From Pseudoduganella aquatica (GTDB lineage: Bacteria; Pseudomonadota; Gammaproteobacteria; Burkholderiales; Burkholderiaceae_D): a stretch of 64,000 nt of DNA. Location of the stretch: assembly GCF_009857595.1 (NCBI RefSeq), contig NZ_WWCU01000004.1:124001-188000 (forward strand), read 5' to 3'. Numbering within the stretch: the first letter of the stretch is position 1; each line of letters starts with the position of its first letter. Of this stretch, positions 8,306 to 16,573 are shown one piece after another. A model generated the notes under the pieces. The model searched no databases and was not told the origin of the DNA. It saw nothing but the letters and a program-made list of their open reading frames with translations. The position numbers were made by a program, and so were the translations under genes.

Positions 8306-9724
8306 CTATTTGGCAGGGACGCCGGCGGGCACGGTCTGGTTGAGCACCGAGTTGTGGCGCGCATAGCCGAAGTACACGGCCAGGCCGATGATCAGCCAGA
8401 TGCCGAAGGCCACCCAGGTGAACCAGGCCAGGAAGCTCATCAGCGCCAGGCACAGCACCACGGCGATCGCCGGGACCACCGGCACGCCGGGGCAGCGGAA
8501 GGCGCGCGGCAGTTCGGGACGCTTCTTGCGCAGCACCACCACGGCGATGGACACCAGGCAGAAGGCGGCCAGCGTGCCGATGTTGATCAGCTCGGTCAGC
8601 ACGTTCAGCGGCACCAGCGCGGCGATGCCGCCGAACACCAGACCCACCATCCAGGTGGCGAAGAAAGGCGTGTGGTGTTTCGGGTGCACTTCCGACAGCT
8701 TCTTCGGCAGCAGGCCGTCGCGCGACATGGCGAAGATGATGCGGGTCTGGCCGAAGGCCATCACCAGGATCACGGTGGTCATGCCCAGGATGGCGCCCAT
8801 GTCCACAAAGCGGGCCACCCAGTTTTCACCGGCGTATTGCAGGGCCAGCGTGACCGGATGGTCCACGCCCAGGAATTTCTGGTAAGGCACGATGCCGGTC
8901 ATGATGGCCGACACGATCACGTACAGCACGGCGCAGGCGCCCAGCGAACCGATAATGCCGATCGGCAGGTCGCGTTCGGGGCGTTTCACTTCTTCAGCGG
9001 CCGAGGTCACGGCGTCGAAGCCGATAAAGGCGAAGAACACCAGCGCGGCAGCGCTCATGATGCCGCTGGCGCCGAACGGCGCGTAAGGACGCCAGTTGCT
9101 CGGCTCCACGTGGCCGGCGCCTACGGCGATAAACAGCAGCACCACGCCGATCTTGATGGCCACCATCACGTTGTTGAGGCGGGCCGATTCGCGCACACCC
9201 AGCGCCAGCATGGTGGTCAGCGCCAGCATGATGAGCAGCGCGGGCAGGTTGAACCAGGTGGTCACGCCGGGCACCGCGCCGGGGGCGGCGGTCAGCACGG
9301 TGGGCAGCTTGTAGCCTACGCTGGCGAGCAGCGATTGCAGGTAGCCGGACCAGCCCACGGACACGGCGGACGTGGCAAGGCCGTATTCCAGCAGCAGGTC
9401 CCAGCCTATCATCCAGGCCACCAGCTCGCCCATGGTGGCGTAGCTGTAGGTGTAGATGGAGCCGGCCACCGGCACGGTGGAGGCGAATTCAGCGTAACAG
9501 AGGGCGGCAAAGCCGCAGGCGATGGCGGCGACCACAAAGGAGATGGTCAGGGCCGGGCCGGCGGTCAGCGCGCCGGTACCGGTCAGGACGAAAATGCCGG
9601 TGCCGACGATGGCGCCTATGCCCATCAGAATAAGGTCGAGGGGGCCGAGTACTTTGGCCAGGCCACCCGGCTTGCGGCTGGCGGCGACCATGTCGTCTAG
9701 ATTCTTGGTTCTAAAGATGCTCAC
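8306..9724 (-). CDS. APC-superfamily amino-acid permease (cationic amino-acid transporter type)
   Basis: The 472-residue integral membrane protein has about twelve helices. The first helix carries the APC hallmark IGAIVGTGIFVLTG (residues 34-47), and FFAFIGFDAVTSAAEEVKRPERDLP in the middle is typical of the YfnA/CAT branch, which imports amino acids by proton symport. The start is GTG 9724: GGAG lies nine bases upstream and the encoded VSIFRTKNLDDM matches the family's short basic N-terminus, whereas an upstream extension in frame is not protein-like. It is an isolated minus-strand unit, with 150 featureless bases upstream. Confidence 0.9.
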   Translation of the reverse strand: MSIFRTKNLDDMVAASRKPGGLAKVLGPLDLILMGIGAIVGTGIFVLTGTGALTAGPALTISFVVAAIACGFAALCYAEFASTVPVAGSIYTYSYATMGELVAWMIGWDLLLEYGLATSAVSVGWSGYLQSLLASVGYKLPTVLTAAPGAVPGVTTWFNLPALLIMLALTTMLALGVRESARLNNVMVAIKIGVVLLFIAVGAGHVEPSNWRPYAPFGASGIMSAAALVFFAFIGFDAVTSAAEEVKRPERDLPIGIIGSLGACAVLYVIVSAIMTGIVPYQKFLGVDHPVTLALQYAGENWVARFVDMGAILGMTTVILVMAFGQTRIIFAMSRDGLLPKKLSEVHPKHHTPFFATWMVGLVFGGIAALVPLNVLTELINIGTLAAFCLVSIAVVVLRKKRPELPRAFRCPGVPVVPAIAVVLCLALMSFLAWFTWVAFGIWLIIGLAVYFGYARHNSVLNQTVPAGVPAK

Positions 9725-9876
9725 TATCTTGGTTCTCCAATGGGTCTCTGTCTTGAGATTTTTGTAAGTATGGCGGCCGTGCCAGATCATGGCCGGACGC
9801 TGCCGCATACTAGCATACGGCGCCGTGCTGGCACCATGACAAGAAAAGAGAGTTGGATAGCCTGTTGTTAAGCGTA

Positions 9877-10101
9877 TCAGTGCAGCAGGCGGCCGGCCCG
9901 GTCCCCATAGCGGCTGGGCGCGGCTTGCGCGGCCAGATTGCGGTCCAGCCGAGCCTGGACCAGCTTCTGCCAGGCGCCGACCCAGCGCGAGGCCACCACG
10001 CACTCCTCGTTGGAGCGGGCGCCCAGCGTGCGCTCGACGGCGAGTTTCTGACGTTTCAGGGCGCGCAGGGCTTGAGAGTAGTTGTCCACGGAGATGTCCA
10101 T
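9877..10101 (-). CDS. Small hypothetical protein (74 aa)
   Basis: ATG 10101 gives a 74-residue basic, helix-prone protein beginning MDISVDNYSQALRALKRQ, with a second helix around RWVGAWQKLVQARLDRN. No signal peptide, metal motif or membrane segment is seen. An alternative ATG about 34 bases upstream would add twelve residues without better translation signals. The gene is transcribed away from the Crp/Fnr gene across a 211-base divergent region that probably holds both promoters. Function unknown. Confidence 0.5.
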   Translation of the reverse strand: MDISVDNYSQALRALKRQKLAVERTLGARSNEECVVASRWVGAWQKLVQARLDRNLAAQAAPSRYGDRAGRLLH

Positions 10102-10312
10102 CTTTGAGGCTCGGTGTGTTGGGCGTTGGGCTGCCATGAAGTGAATTATCCGCGAGGCCCGGGCGGCTGAATGTGCGTTACCTCGCACTACGTAGGAATA
10201 AGACGACATTTTCGCCTGCTTATGTACTACACGCGGCCATCTCCTCCTCCGATACTGCTGAGCAGCACTAACTTCTAAAGTGGAGCCTGAATAACAACAA
10301 CACAGGTGCCCC

Positions 10313-11092
10313 ATGTTCCAAGCCTACAATACCGTCTCCAGCGCAGCCTCCGCTCCCCTGGCCATTCCTGCCCCGGCCGCGCGCCGCACCGCCGCGCCTG
10401 CCATGTCGCTGACCGGCGCCCGCCAGAACGCGCTGCTGCAGGCTCTGCCGGACGCGGACCTGGAACGCCTGTTCGCGCACATGGAGCTGGTGCCGCTGAA
10501 AGCAGGCCAGCGCCTGTACGACTTCGGCGACCAGCTGGAATACAGCTACTTCCCCACCAACGCCATCATTTCCCTGCAATACATCAGCGAAGAAGGCTCC
10601 ACCACCGAGATCGCCGTTGTTGGCCGCGAGGGCGTGGCCGGCGTGGCCATGTACCGTGGCGAACGCGCCAGCAATACCGCCATGGTGACCGGCGCCGGCT
10701 ACGGCTACCGCCTGCGCGCCGAGGCCCTGCGCGGCATGTTCGCCGAGGGCGGCATGCTGGCGAACCAGCTGATGCGCTACACCAGCAGCATGTTCGCGCA
10801 GCTGGCGCAGAACGTGGTCAGCAGCCGCCACGCCAGCATAGACCAGAAGCTGTGCCGCTGGCTGCTGGAACGCCTGGACCGTTCGCTGGGCACCGAACTG
10901 AAAGCCACGCAGGAAAATATCGCCAACCTGCTGGGCGTGCGCCGCGAGAGCATTACCGCCAGCGCCGCCAAGCTGCAAGCCGAGGGCGCCATCCAGTGCC
11001 GCCGCGGCGTGATCGACGTGCTGGACCGCGCCATCCTGGAATGCAATGCGGGCGGCTGCTACTTCACTCCGCGCCTGGCTGACATCATGTAA
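10313..11092 (+). CDS. Crp/Fnr-family transcriptional regulator
   Basis: The 259-residue protein has an N-terminal extension of about 30 residues, a cyclic-nucleotide-binding-like beta-roll (about residues 40-150, with RLYDFGDQLEYSYFP and a GREGVAGVAMYRG segment), a dimerisation helix and a C-terminal Crp-type helix-turn-helix (TQENIANLLGVRRESITASA, about 203-222). Fnr-type N-terminal Cys ligands are absent and the classical cAMP-phosphate pocket is not conserved, so the effector is unknown. GGTG before ATG 10313 is a modest ribosome-binding site; an inner ATG at 10402 is possible. The neighbouring small divergent gene may be a target. Confidence 0.88.
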   Translation: MFQAYNTVSSAASAPLAIPAPAARRTAAPAMSLTGARQNALLQALPDADLERLFAHMELVPLKAGQRLYDFGDQLEYSYFPTNAIISLQYISEEGSTTEIAVVGREGVAGVAMYRGERASNTAMVTGAGYGYRLRAEALRGMFAEGGMLANQLMRYTSSMFAQLAQNVVSSRHASIDQKLCRWLLERLDRSLGTELKATQENIANLLGVRRESITASAAKLQAEGAIQCRRGVIDVLDRAILECNAGGCYFTPRLADIM

Positions 11093-11097
11093 TTGAG

Positions 11098-11164
11098 CAG
11101 CCTCCGTCTGGAACCTTTCCGGGTTTTTGCTGTCTTACCTGGACAAGGAAAAAAACGGAGGCTG
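11098..11164 (+). repeat. Ten-base inverted repeat that could mask a ribosome-binding site
   Basis: CAGCCTCCGT at 11098-11107 is perfectly complementary to ACGGAGGCTG at 11155-11164. The right arm contains the GGAGG ribosome-binding site of the small ORF starting at 11167. If transcribed from upstream, the arms could pair across the 47-base spacer and hide that site. No T-run follows the right arm, so it is not a standard terminator. Function is inferred. Confidence 0.4.
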
Positions 11165-11166
11165 AC

Positions 11167-11496
11167 ATGGGCGCTGCATATAACGGACCCTGGGAAGGGG
11201 ACGTGCCGCTGGCCGCAACGGCGGTGGTGAAACGCATCGAGGGCTTTTACGCCCATCCCTACGACGACAACGGCGCGCTGCCCGGCGGCTGCTGCGCTGG
11301 CGCTGGGCCGAGGCCGCCATCTTCTAGGGCATGGACGCAACGAACGCTTGCGTGCTGGCCTGGAGGAATATCGAACATCTTGAGGACTGGCCGCCGTTTG
11401 CGGCCTGACGCGCGTGGCGGGTTGCGCGTGATGCGCGAACCCGCCTACGGTGCGATTTGCGGTGCGATTATTTTTCGGCGAAGGCGCGCTCGATGA
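11167..11496 (+). CDS. Small ORF, possibly frameshifted
   Basis: A strong GGAGG precedes ATG 11167. The first 40 residues (MGAAYNGPWEGDVPLAATAV, then a KRIEGFYAHPYDDNGAL segment) look like real protein, but from about 11280 the frame becomes Pro/Arg-rich, crosses a palindromic repeat and runs into the 3' end of fpr. Moving one frame at about 11276-11283 gives ARRLLRWRWAEAAIF-stop (TAG at 11325-11327), a far more natural C-terminus and a total of about 53 residues. I therefore suspect a one-base frameshift or sequencing error in a small gene. No family recognised. Confidence 0.3.
   Translation: MGAAYNGPWEGDVPLAATAVVKRIEGFYAHPYDDNGALPGGCCAGAGPRPPSSRAWTQRTLACWPGGISNILRTGRRLRPDARGGLRVMREPAYGAICGAIIFRRRRAR
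11416..11445. repeat. REP-like palindrome, copy 1
   Basis: GGCGGGTT and AACCCGCC (8 bp) flank an inner CGCG/CGCG stem, followed by CTACG. It belongs to the repeat family seen at 16399-16502 and 26164-26295, but this copy is more diverged. It lies between convergent genes, the usual position for repetitive extragenic palindromes. Confidence 0.6.
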
Positions 11497-12241
11497 CGAA
11501 GTCGCCCGGGGTGGACGTGTTGCCTTCGTTGAAGCCGCGCGCTTCCAGCATTTCCTTCAGGTCGCGCAGCATGTCGGCGCTGCCGCAGATCATGACGCGG
11601 TCTTCGTTCGGGTTCAGCTCCGGTACGCCCAGGTCTTCGAACAGCTTGCCGCTCTCGATCAGCGCGGTGACGCGGCCCATGTTTTTGTACTCTTCACGGG
11701 TGACGGTCGGGTAGTAGCGCAGCTTGCTGGTCACCAGCTCGCCCAGGAACTCGTGGTTGGGCAAGTGCTCCACCAGCAGGTCGTGGTAGGCCAGCTCATC
11801 GACCTGGCGCACGCCGTGCACCAGGATCAGCTGGTCGAATTTCTCGTAGATTTCCGGGTCGCGCACGATGCTCAGGAAAGGCGCCAGGCCGGTGCCGGTC
11901 GACAGCATATACAGGCGCTTGCCTGGCAGCAGGTAGTCGGACACCAGGGTGCCGGTCGGCTTGCGGCCGACGATCACGCTGTCGCCCACTTGCAGGTGCT
12001 GCAGGCGGGAGGTCAGCGGACCGCCCGGCACTTTGATGCTGAAAAATTCCAGATGGTCTTCGTAGTTGGCGCTGGCGATGCTGTAAGCGCGCAGCAGCGG
12101 CTTGCCGTCGACGCGCAGGCCGATCATGGTGAAGTGGCCGTTCGAAAAGCGCAGAGCCGGGTCACGCGTGGTGGTGAAGGAGAACAGGGTGTCCGTCCAG
12201 TGGTGCACGCTTAAAACCTTCTCCTCGTTCATGTTGCTCAT
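11468..12241 (-). CDS. fpr: Ferredoxin-NADP+ reductase
   Basis: The 257-residue cytosolic flavoprotein has an FAD domain with RAYSIASANYEDHLEFFSIK (about residues 50-70; RAYS binds FAD) and an NADP domain with STGTGLAPFLSIVRDPEIYE (about 113-132) and VMICGSADMLRDLKEML. The C-terminus ends FAEK, with the penultimate residues typical of bacterial Fpr. It exchanges electrons between NADPH and ferredoxin or flavodoxin, often as part of oxidative-stress and Fe-S cluster upkeep. ATG 12241 (MSNMNEEKVLSVHHW) matches the usual family N-terminus; the longer open frame upstream is not protein-like. It is a single-gene unit. Confidence 0.93.
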   Translation of the reverse strand: MSNMNEEKVLSVHHWTDTLFSFTTTRDPALRFSNGHFTMIGLRVDGKPLLRAYSIASANYEDHLEFFSIKVPGGPLTSRLQHLQVGDSVIVGRKPTGTLVSDYLLPGKRLYMLSTGTGLAPFLSIVRDPEIYEKFDQLILVHGVRQVDELAYHDLLVEHLPNHEFLGELVTSKLRYYPTVTREEYKNMGRVTALIESGKLFEDLGVPELNPNEDRVMICGSADMLRDLKEMLEARGFNEGNTSTPGDFVIERAFAEK

Positions 12242-12435
12242 TGTCTGAATCCCGATTGACTTAATAGTGAAAGCACCAGGCCCCCGCGCACATGGGCGTT
12301 TGCTTGGCAATCGGCTGAGCAGGGGAAGGCGCCGTAGAAATTAGTGGCGTAGGCGGCATTGTAACGGATCGCGCCCCATCCTGTCTCGGGGGCGCTCCGA
12401 CTTCATACTTATATGCTTATGTCCGGAACCCGGTG

Positions 12436-12660
12436 TTAGCGGCTGGGGATGGCGGCGGGAATGCGATCCATCGCGTCGCGCGCGGCATCGCCGGACAAGA
12501 CCGTCTGCTTGGCGGCCTTGTCCGGTCCCTTGCGCGGAATCAGGCTGCCGGTCGGCGTGTAGGCGTCGTTGTCGAAGCCTTCGTTGGCGTCGGCCGGCGG
12601 GTTGATGGAGCAGGCGCCGAGCAGGGCCGAGGCGGCAATCATGATGCAAATACTTTTCAT
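12436..12660 (-). CDS. Small lipoprotein (74 aa)
   Basis: ATG 12660 follows AGGAAA at good spacing. The N-terminus is a short lipoprotein signal, MKSICIMIAASALLGAC, with lipobox LGAC (Cys 17). The remaining 57 residues are hydrophilic (DANEGFDNDAYTPTGSLIPR, then Lys/Asp-rich) and end in PAAIPSR. It should be a small lipid-anchored periplasmic protein of unknown function. The gene stands alone between fpr and the permease. Confidence 0.7.
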   Translation of the reverse strand: MKSICIMIAASALLGACSINPPADANEGFDNDAYTPTGSLIPRKGPDKAAKQTVLSGDAARDAMDRIPAAIPSR

Positions 12661-12733
12661 GCGAGTTTTCCTTTGGTGGGTGGTTGCGCTCAAATTGTAA
12701 CTTGCAGTCACTTGCGATGCCAGCCTTTTAGCC

Positions 12734-14098
12734 TTACGCGCTGGCCGGCTGCGATTTACGCTGCTTGCTCCAGTAGCCCAGGCCCAGCGCCAGCAGCCAT
12801 ACCGGGATCAGGTAGACCGACAGGCGCAGGTCCGGCGTCAGATACATCACCACCAGGATGGCGGCCAGGAAGCCCAGGCACAGATAGTTGGTGAACGGGT
12901 AGCCCAGGCTGCGGAAGGCGGTGGACTGGCCTTGCTGCTGCTTCTGCGCGCGGAAGCGCAGGTGTATCCAGCTGATCATGCCCCAGTTGATGATGAGCGC
13001 GGAAACCACCAGGCCCATCAGCATGCCGAAGGCCTGGCCCGGCAGGAAGTAGTTCACCGCCACGCAGATGCCGGTGGCCAGCGCGGACACGCCCAGGGCC
13101 GCCAGCGGCACGCCGCGCTTGTTGACTTTCAGTAGCGAACGCGGCGCGTTGCCTTGCTTGGCCAGGCCGAACAGCATGCGGCTATTGCAGTACACGCCGC
13201 TGTTGTACACCGACAGCGCGGCCGTCAGCACCACGATATTGAGCGCGTTGGCCACGGCATTGCTGTTGAGCGCGTGGAAGATCAGCACGAAGGGGCTGCC
13301 GCTGGTCACGACCTTGGTCCACGGATACAGCGACAGCAGCACGCCCAGCGCGCCGATGTAGAAGATCAAAATCCGGTAGATGGCCTGGTTGGTGGCCTTG
13401 GGGATGGTTTCCGACGGGTTGCTGGCCTCGGCGGCGGTGATGCCCACCAGCTCCAGGCCGCCGAAGGAGAACATGATGACGGCCATGGCCATCACCAGTC
13501 CCGAAATGCCGTTCGGGAAGAAGCCGCCGTGCTGCCACAGATTGGCCACGGTGGCTTCCGGGCCAGCGTTGCCGGACACCAGCAGGTAGATGCCGAAGCC
13601 GATCATGGCGACGATGGCCACCACTTTGATAATGGCGAACCAGAACTCCATCTCGCCGAAGGCCTTCACGTTGGACAGGCTGATGGAGTTAATGATGAGG
13701 AAGAAAGCCAGCGCCGACACCCAGGTCGGAATGGCGGGCCACCAGTACTGGACGTAGATGCCCACCGCCGTCAGCTCGGCCATGCTCACCAGCACGTACA
13801 GCACCCAGTAGTTCCAGCCGGCCACGAAGCCGGCCATGTTGCCGCAGTATTTGTCGGCGAAATAGGCGAAGGAGCCGGCCACCGGCTCATCGACCACCAT
13901 CTCGCCCAGCTGGCGCATGATCAGGAAGGCAATAAAGCCCGCCACGGCATAACCCAGCAGCACCGAGGGGCCGGCCATTTGTATGGTCTGCGCAATGCCC
14001 AGGAACAGGCCGGTGCCGATGGCGCCGCCCAGCGCGATCAGCTGGATATGCCGGCTCTGGAGGCCGCGCTTCAGTTCGTTCTTCCCGTCTTCAATCAT
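12734..14098 (-). CDS. Aromatic/neutral amino-acid permease of the AroP/PheP type
   Basis: The 454-residue protein has twelve predicted helices and is closely similar by eye to E. coli PheP/AroP throughout: SRHIQLIALGGAIGTGLFLG at the start, FLIMRQLGEMVV, GWNYWVLYVLVSMAELTAVG, FSFGGLELVGITAAEA and SVYNSGVYCNSRMLFGLAKQ. This subfamily imports aromatic or other neutral amino acids by proton symport into the cytoplasm. ATG 14098 (MIEDGKNELKRGLQ) matches the family start; AAGAGA is a weak ribosome-binding site. It lies 72 bases downstream of the LysR gene on the same strand, without a terminator between them, so some cotranscription is possible. Confidence 0.9.
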   Translation of the reverse strand: MIEDGKNELKRGLQSRHIQLIALGGAIGTGLFLGIAQTIQMAGPSVLLGYAVAGFIAFLIMRQLGEMVVDEPVAGSFAYFADKYCGNMAGFVAGWNYWVLYVLVSMAELTAVGIYVQYWWPAIPTWVSALAFFLIINSISLSNVKAFGEMEFWFAIIKVVAIVAMIGFGIYLLVSGNAGPEATVANLWQHGGFFPNGISGLVMAMAVIMFSFGGLELVGITAAEASNPSETIPKATNQAIYRILIFYIGALGVLLSLYPWTKVVTSGSPFVLIFHALNSNAVANALNIVVLTAALSVYNSGVYCNSRMLFGLAKQGNAPRSLLKVNKRGVPLAALGVSALATGICVAVNYFLPGQAFGMLMGLVVSALIINWGMISWIHLRFRAQKQQQGQSTAFRSLGYPFTNYLCLGFLAAILVVMYLTPDLRLSVYLIPVWLLALGLGYWSKQRKSQPASA

Positions 14099-14170
14099 GT
14101 CTCTTGGTCCCTGATTTTTTGAAAAGCGCGTCAATGTGGATAATCATGCAACACGCTGAAGTCAGTGATT

Positions 14171-15106
14171 CTAAAGCATAGGGAGCGCGGCGTGGGAAGC
14201 CAACATGCCTGCCTTGTCCGTCAGTGTTGCGATCAGCGCGCGGGAGGCGGCGGAAAGGCTGCGGTGCGGCGGGTAGATCAGCGAAAACGGCCTGCTGCGG
14301 CCCCAGTGCTGGGGCAGCACCGCCACCAGTTGGCCGCTGCGCAGGCGCTCGTCGGCCACGAAGCGGTAGGTCTGGCAGATGCCCAGGCCTTGCTGCGCCA
14401 TGGTCACCACGCCCAGCACGTCGTCGGCGATATGCATGCGCGGGAGCGGCTGCCAGTCCACGTCCGCGCCCTTGTCGCGCAGATGCCAGGCGGCCGGCTT
14501 GCCGGTGCTGGGCATGGTGAAGGACAGGCAGGCGTGCCGCTCCAGGCTGGCGATGTCGGCGGGCACGCCGGCGCGGGCCAGGTAGGCGGGCGCGGCGACC
14601 AGACAGAGCTGGGCGTCCTCCAGCGGCCGGGCGATCAGGCCGCTGTCCGGCAGCGCGCCCTGGCGGATGGCCATGTCGTAGCCCTCCTGCACCAGGTCGA
14701 CATTGCGGTTGGCGATGCTCAGCTCGATCAGCACCTTGGGATGCAGCTCCATGAATACTTGCAGCAAGGGCGGCAGACGGTAGTGGCCGTAGGTGGTGGG
14801 CGCGCTGATGCGCACCGTGCCGGACAGCTCGCCGCCCTGGTCGCGCATGGAGCGCTCGGCGTCCGCCATCAGCGCGAAGGCGCTGCGCGACTGTTCCAGA
14901 TAGGACTTGCCCGCGTCGGTCAGGCTCAGGCGGCGGGTGGTGCGGCGCATCAGCTGCACGCCCAGGCGGGCTTCCAGGCGCGCTACGGCGCGGCTCAGCA
15001 CGGACGCGGTAGTGCCCAGCGACACGGCGGCGGCGCTGATCGTGCCTTTGTCGGCGATGGCGAGGAAGGCCTCCACATCGCCCAGGTAATCAAATTGGCG
15101 CGGCAT
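14171..15106 (-). CDS. LysR-family transcriptional regulator
   Basis: The 311-residue length is typical. The N-terminal winged helix-turn-helix covers residues 8-66 (FLAIADKGTISAAAVSLGTT, SRAVARLEARLGVQL), followed by the linker helix and a periplasmic-binding-type effector domain (about 95-300, with GTVRISAPTTYG at its start). It belongs to the large LTTR branch regulating oxidative or detoxification genes. It is divergent from the exported DJ-1/PfpI gene across 103 bases, the standard arrangement for a LysR regulator and its target. The effector is unknown. Confidence 0.92.
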   Translation of the reverse strand: MPRQFDYLGDVEAFLAIADKGTISAAAVSLGTTASVLSRAVARLEARLGVQLMRRTTRRLSLTDAGKSYLEQSRSAFALMADAERSMRDQGGELSGTVRISAPTTYGHYRLPPLLQVFMELHPKVLIELSIANRNVDLVQEGYDMAIRQGALPDSGLIARPLEDAQLCLVAAPAYLARAGVPADIASLERHACLSFTMPSTGKPAAWHLRDKGADVDWQPLPRMHIADDVLGVVTMAQQGLGICQTYRFVADERLRSGQLVAVLPQHWGRSRPFSLIYPPHRSLSAASRALIATLTDKAGMLASHAALPML

Positions 15107-15209
15107 TACACTCTCTTGAGAACAAATGATTTGATGTTTAGGTGGTTTATTGTTTCATGGGGCATGAATAGAGTAGCGGCTATCCACCAACCCTACAAGG
15201 AGTTCCGCA
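15107..15209. promoter_or_regulatory. LysR / DJ-1 divergent promoter region
   Basis: The 103-base region between divergent starts is clearly AT-richer than the flanking genes and holds TTTATTGTTTCAT and ATGATTTGAT stretches that could include T-N11-A LysR boxes. CAAGGAG lies before ATG 15210. Exact promoter elements cannot be fixed by eye. Confidence 0.45.
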
Positions 15210-16070
15210 ATGAAACCATTCATCCGCACCGCCGCCGCTGCCGCCGTTCTGGCTCTGAGCGCCGCAGGCGCCCAGGCCGCCAATGTGCTGGTCGTGCTGT
15301 CCGACGCATCCAGGCTGGAGCTGCGCGATCAGCGCAGCTACGACACCGGCTTCTACGCCAACGAGCTGATGCAGCCTGTGAAAAAGCTGCTGGACGCGGG
15401 CCACACCATCACCTTCGCCACGCCGCTGGGCAAGGCGCCGTCGGTGGACCGCAACTCGCTGGACGCCTCGCTGTTCGGCGGCGAAGCGGCCATGAAGGAG
15501 CACATCGCCCTGCTGGACAAGCTGAAGCTGACTTCGGTGTCCGCATCGCCGGTCGTGAGCCTGGCGCGCGTGGAACAGGGCGGCTACGCGCAGTTTGACG
15601 CGGTCTATATCCCCGGCGGCCACGCGCCCATGCAGGATTTGATACGCAGCCCGGCCGTGGGCCGCTTGCTAAGCTACTTCCACAACGCAGCCAAGCCGAC
15701 CGCGCTGGTCTGCCACGGCCCGGCCGCGCTGGTGGCCACGCTGGACCAGCCGGAGGCGTTCGTGGCCAAACTGGAGGCGGGCGGCGCTACGCCGGCCAAG
15801 GGCTGGATCTACGCCGGCTACCGCATGACGGTGATCAGCAATGCCGAGGAAGAGGCGGGCAAGGGCTATTTGAACGGCGGCGTGATGAAGCTCACCCCGC
15901 AGACCGCGCTGGAGCGGGCGGGCGGCAAGTACAGCAGCGGCCCGAACTGGGCGGCGCATACCGTGGCGGACCGCGAGCTGATTACCGGGCAGAATCCGGC
16001 CTCGGCCGTCGCCGTGGCGGACTTGCTGCTGGCGCGCCTGCCCGCAACCGCACTCAGCAACACTAAATAG
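15210..16070 (+). CDS. Exported DJ-1/PfpI-family (glutamine amidotransferase-like) protein
   Basis: The 286-residue protein starts with a cleavable signal peptide (MKPFIRTAAAAAVLALSAAG, cleavage near AQA-AN). The rest is a DJ-1/PfpI domain similar to the HSP31/YdeA-like branch: VYIPGGHAPMQDL (about residues 134-146) and the nucleophile elbow LVCHGPAAL with Cys about 170. An acidic residue upstream and the His after the Cys fit a Cys-His-Glu/Asp triad. Cytosolic relatives are glyoxalase-III or deglycase-like; periplasmic members are poorly studied. Expression is probably controlled by the divergent LysR gene. Confidence 0.85.
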   Translation: MKPFIRTAAAAAVLALSAAGAQAANVLVVLSDASRLELRDQRSYDTGFYANELMQPVKKLLDAGHTITFATPLGKAPSVDRNSLDASLFGGEAAMKEHIALLDKLKLTSVSASPVVSLARVEQGGYAQFDAVYIPGGHAPMQDLIRSPAVGRLLSYFHNAAKPTALVCHGPAALVATLDQPEAFVAKLEAGGATPAKGWIYAGYRMTVISNAEEEAGKGYLNGGVMKLTPQTALERAGGKYSSGPNWAAHTVADRELITGQNPASAVAVADLLLARLPATALSNTK

Positions 16071-16197
16071 CAATCGCGTACTGACACCCGGGTGGGGGCG
16101 TGCTACTATTTTCAGGCGCCCAAACGACCGCGCATCCTCCGTGCCAAAGTAGCACATGCCTACCCAGCTCCGTAGGCAGTCCGAGGGAGTCAGTGCC

Positions 16198-16386
16198 ATG
16201 TGCTGTTGCAAGAGAAGCGATCACGAGCTTGCCCAAATCATCGAAGAGGGCCGCCGCATCGACGCGGCGAAAGGCGCGGCCAACGCCTGGGCCTATTTGC
16301 TGGCCCATTCAGTCGATCCCCACACCATACTCCGCGTCCTGTCCGGCGCCGCCGTGCGCCGCGAGGAGGGCTTGCGGGTGGGCTGA
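16198..16386 (+). CDS. Small hypothetical Cys-containing protein (62 aa)
   Basis: ATG 16198 is chosen over an in-frame ATG at 16156 because GGGAG lies about eight bases upstream. The protein begins MCCCKRSDHELAQIIEEGRR and continues with a helical segment AWAYLLAHSVDPHTILRVLS. The Cys-Cys-Cys N-terminus could bind metal or be oxidised, but there is no paired Cys motif further on. It follows the DJ-1 gene by 127 bases and ends in a palindromic repeat region. Unknown function. Confidence 0.5.
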   Translation: MCCCKRSDHELAQIIEEGRRIDAAKGAANAWAYLLAHSVDPHTILRVLSGAAVRREEGLRVG

Positions 16387-16398
16387 TGCGGCGGCGCT

Positions 16399-16502
16399 GG
16401 CGGGTTACGCAGCTTCGCTGCTAACCCGCCCTACGAGATAAGATCACGGGCGTTTCGGTACCGTAGGGCGGGTTAGGGCGGCGCAGCCGCACGTAACCCG
16501 CC
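16399..16502. repeat. Pair of REP-like palindromes in inverted orientation
   Basis: The first copy (16399-16430) is GGCGGGTTA, inner GCAGC-TTC-GCTGC, then TAACCCGCC, followed by CTACG. The second (16467-16502) is the same element reversed, preceded by CGTAG and ending TAACCCGCC. The nine-base outer arms match those at 26164-26295. Two oppositely oriented units separated by about 30 bases form a BIME-like composite between convergent genes. Confidence 0.75.
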
Positions 16503-16524
16503 GTGCTTGCGGACTGTGAAATGT

Positions 16525-16554
16525 AAAAAAGCCCTGCAGTGTGAATGCAGGGCT
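16525..16554 (-). terminator. Rho-independent terminator for the MHS transporter gene
   Basis: On the minus strand AGCCCTGCA pairs with TGCAGGGCT (9 bp, 7-base loop, 16530-16554) and is followed by six T (complement of 16525-16530). It lies 20 bases beyond the stop of the gene at 16574. Confidence 0.85.
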
Positions 16555-16573
16555 CTGATTCATGCGGCGGTGC

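Noticed and set aside
11468..12310. Longer N-terminus for the ferredoxin-NADP reductase
   Set aside because: The extra residues are Pro/Arg-rich and not family-like; ATG 12241 matches relatives.
16100..16155. GTGCTACT/AGTAGCAC inverted repeat before the small gene at 16198
   Set aside because: Eight-base arms with a 40-base spacer are not rare by chance and have no T-run or covering ribosome-binding site.
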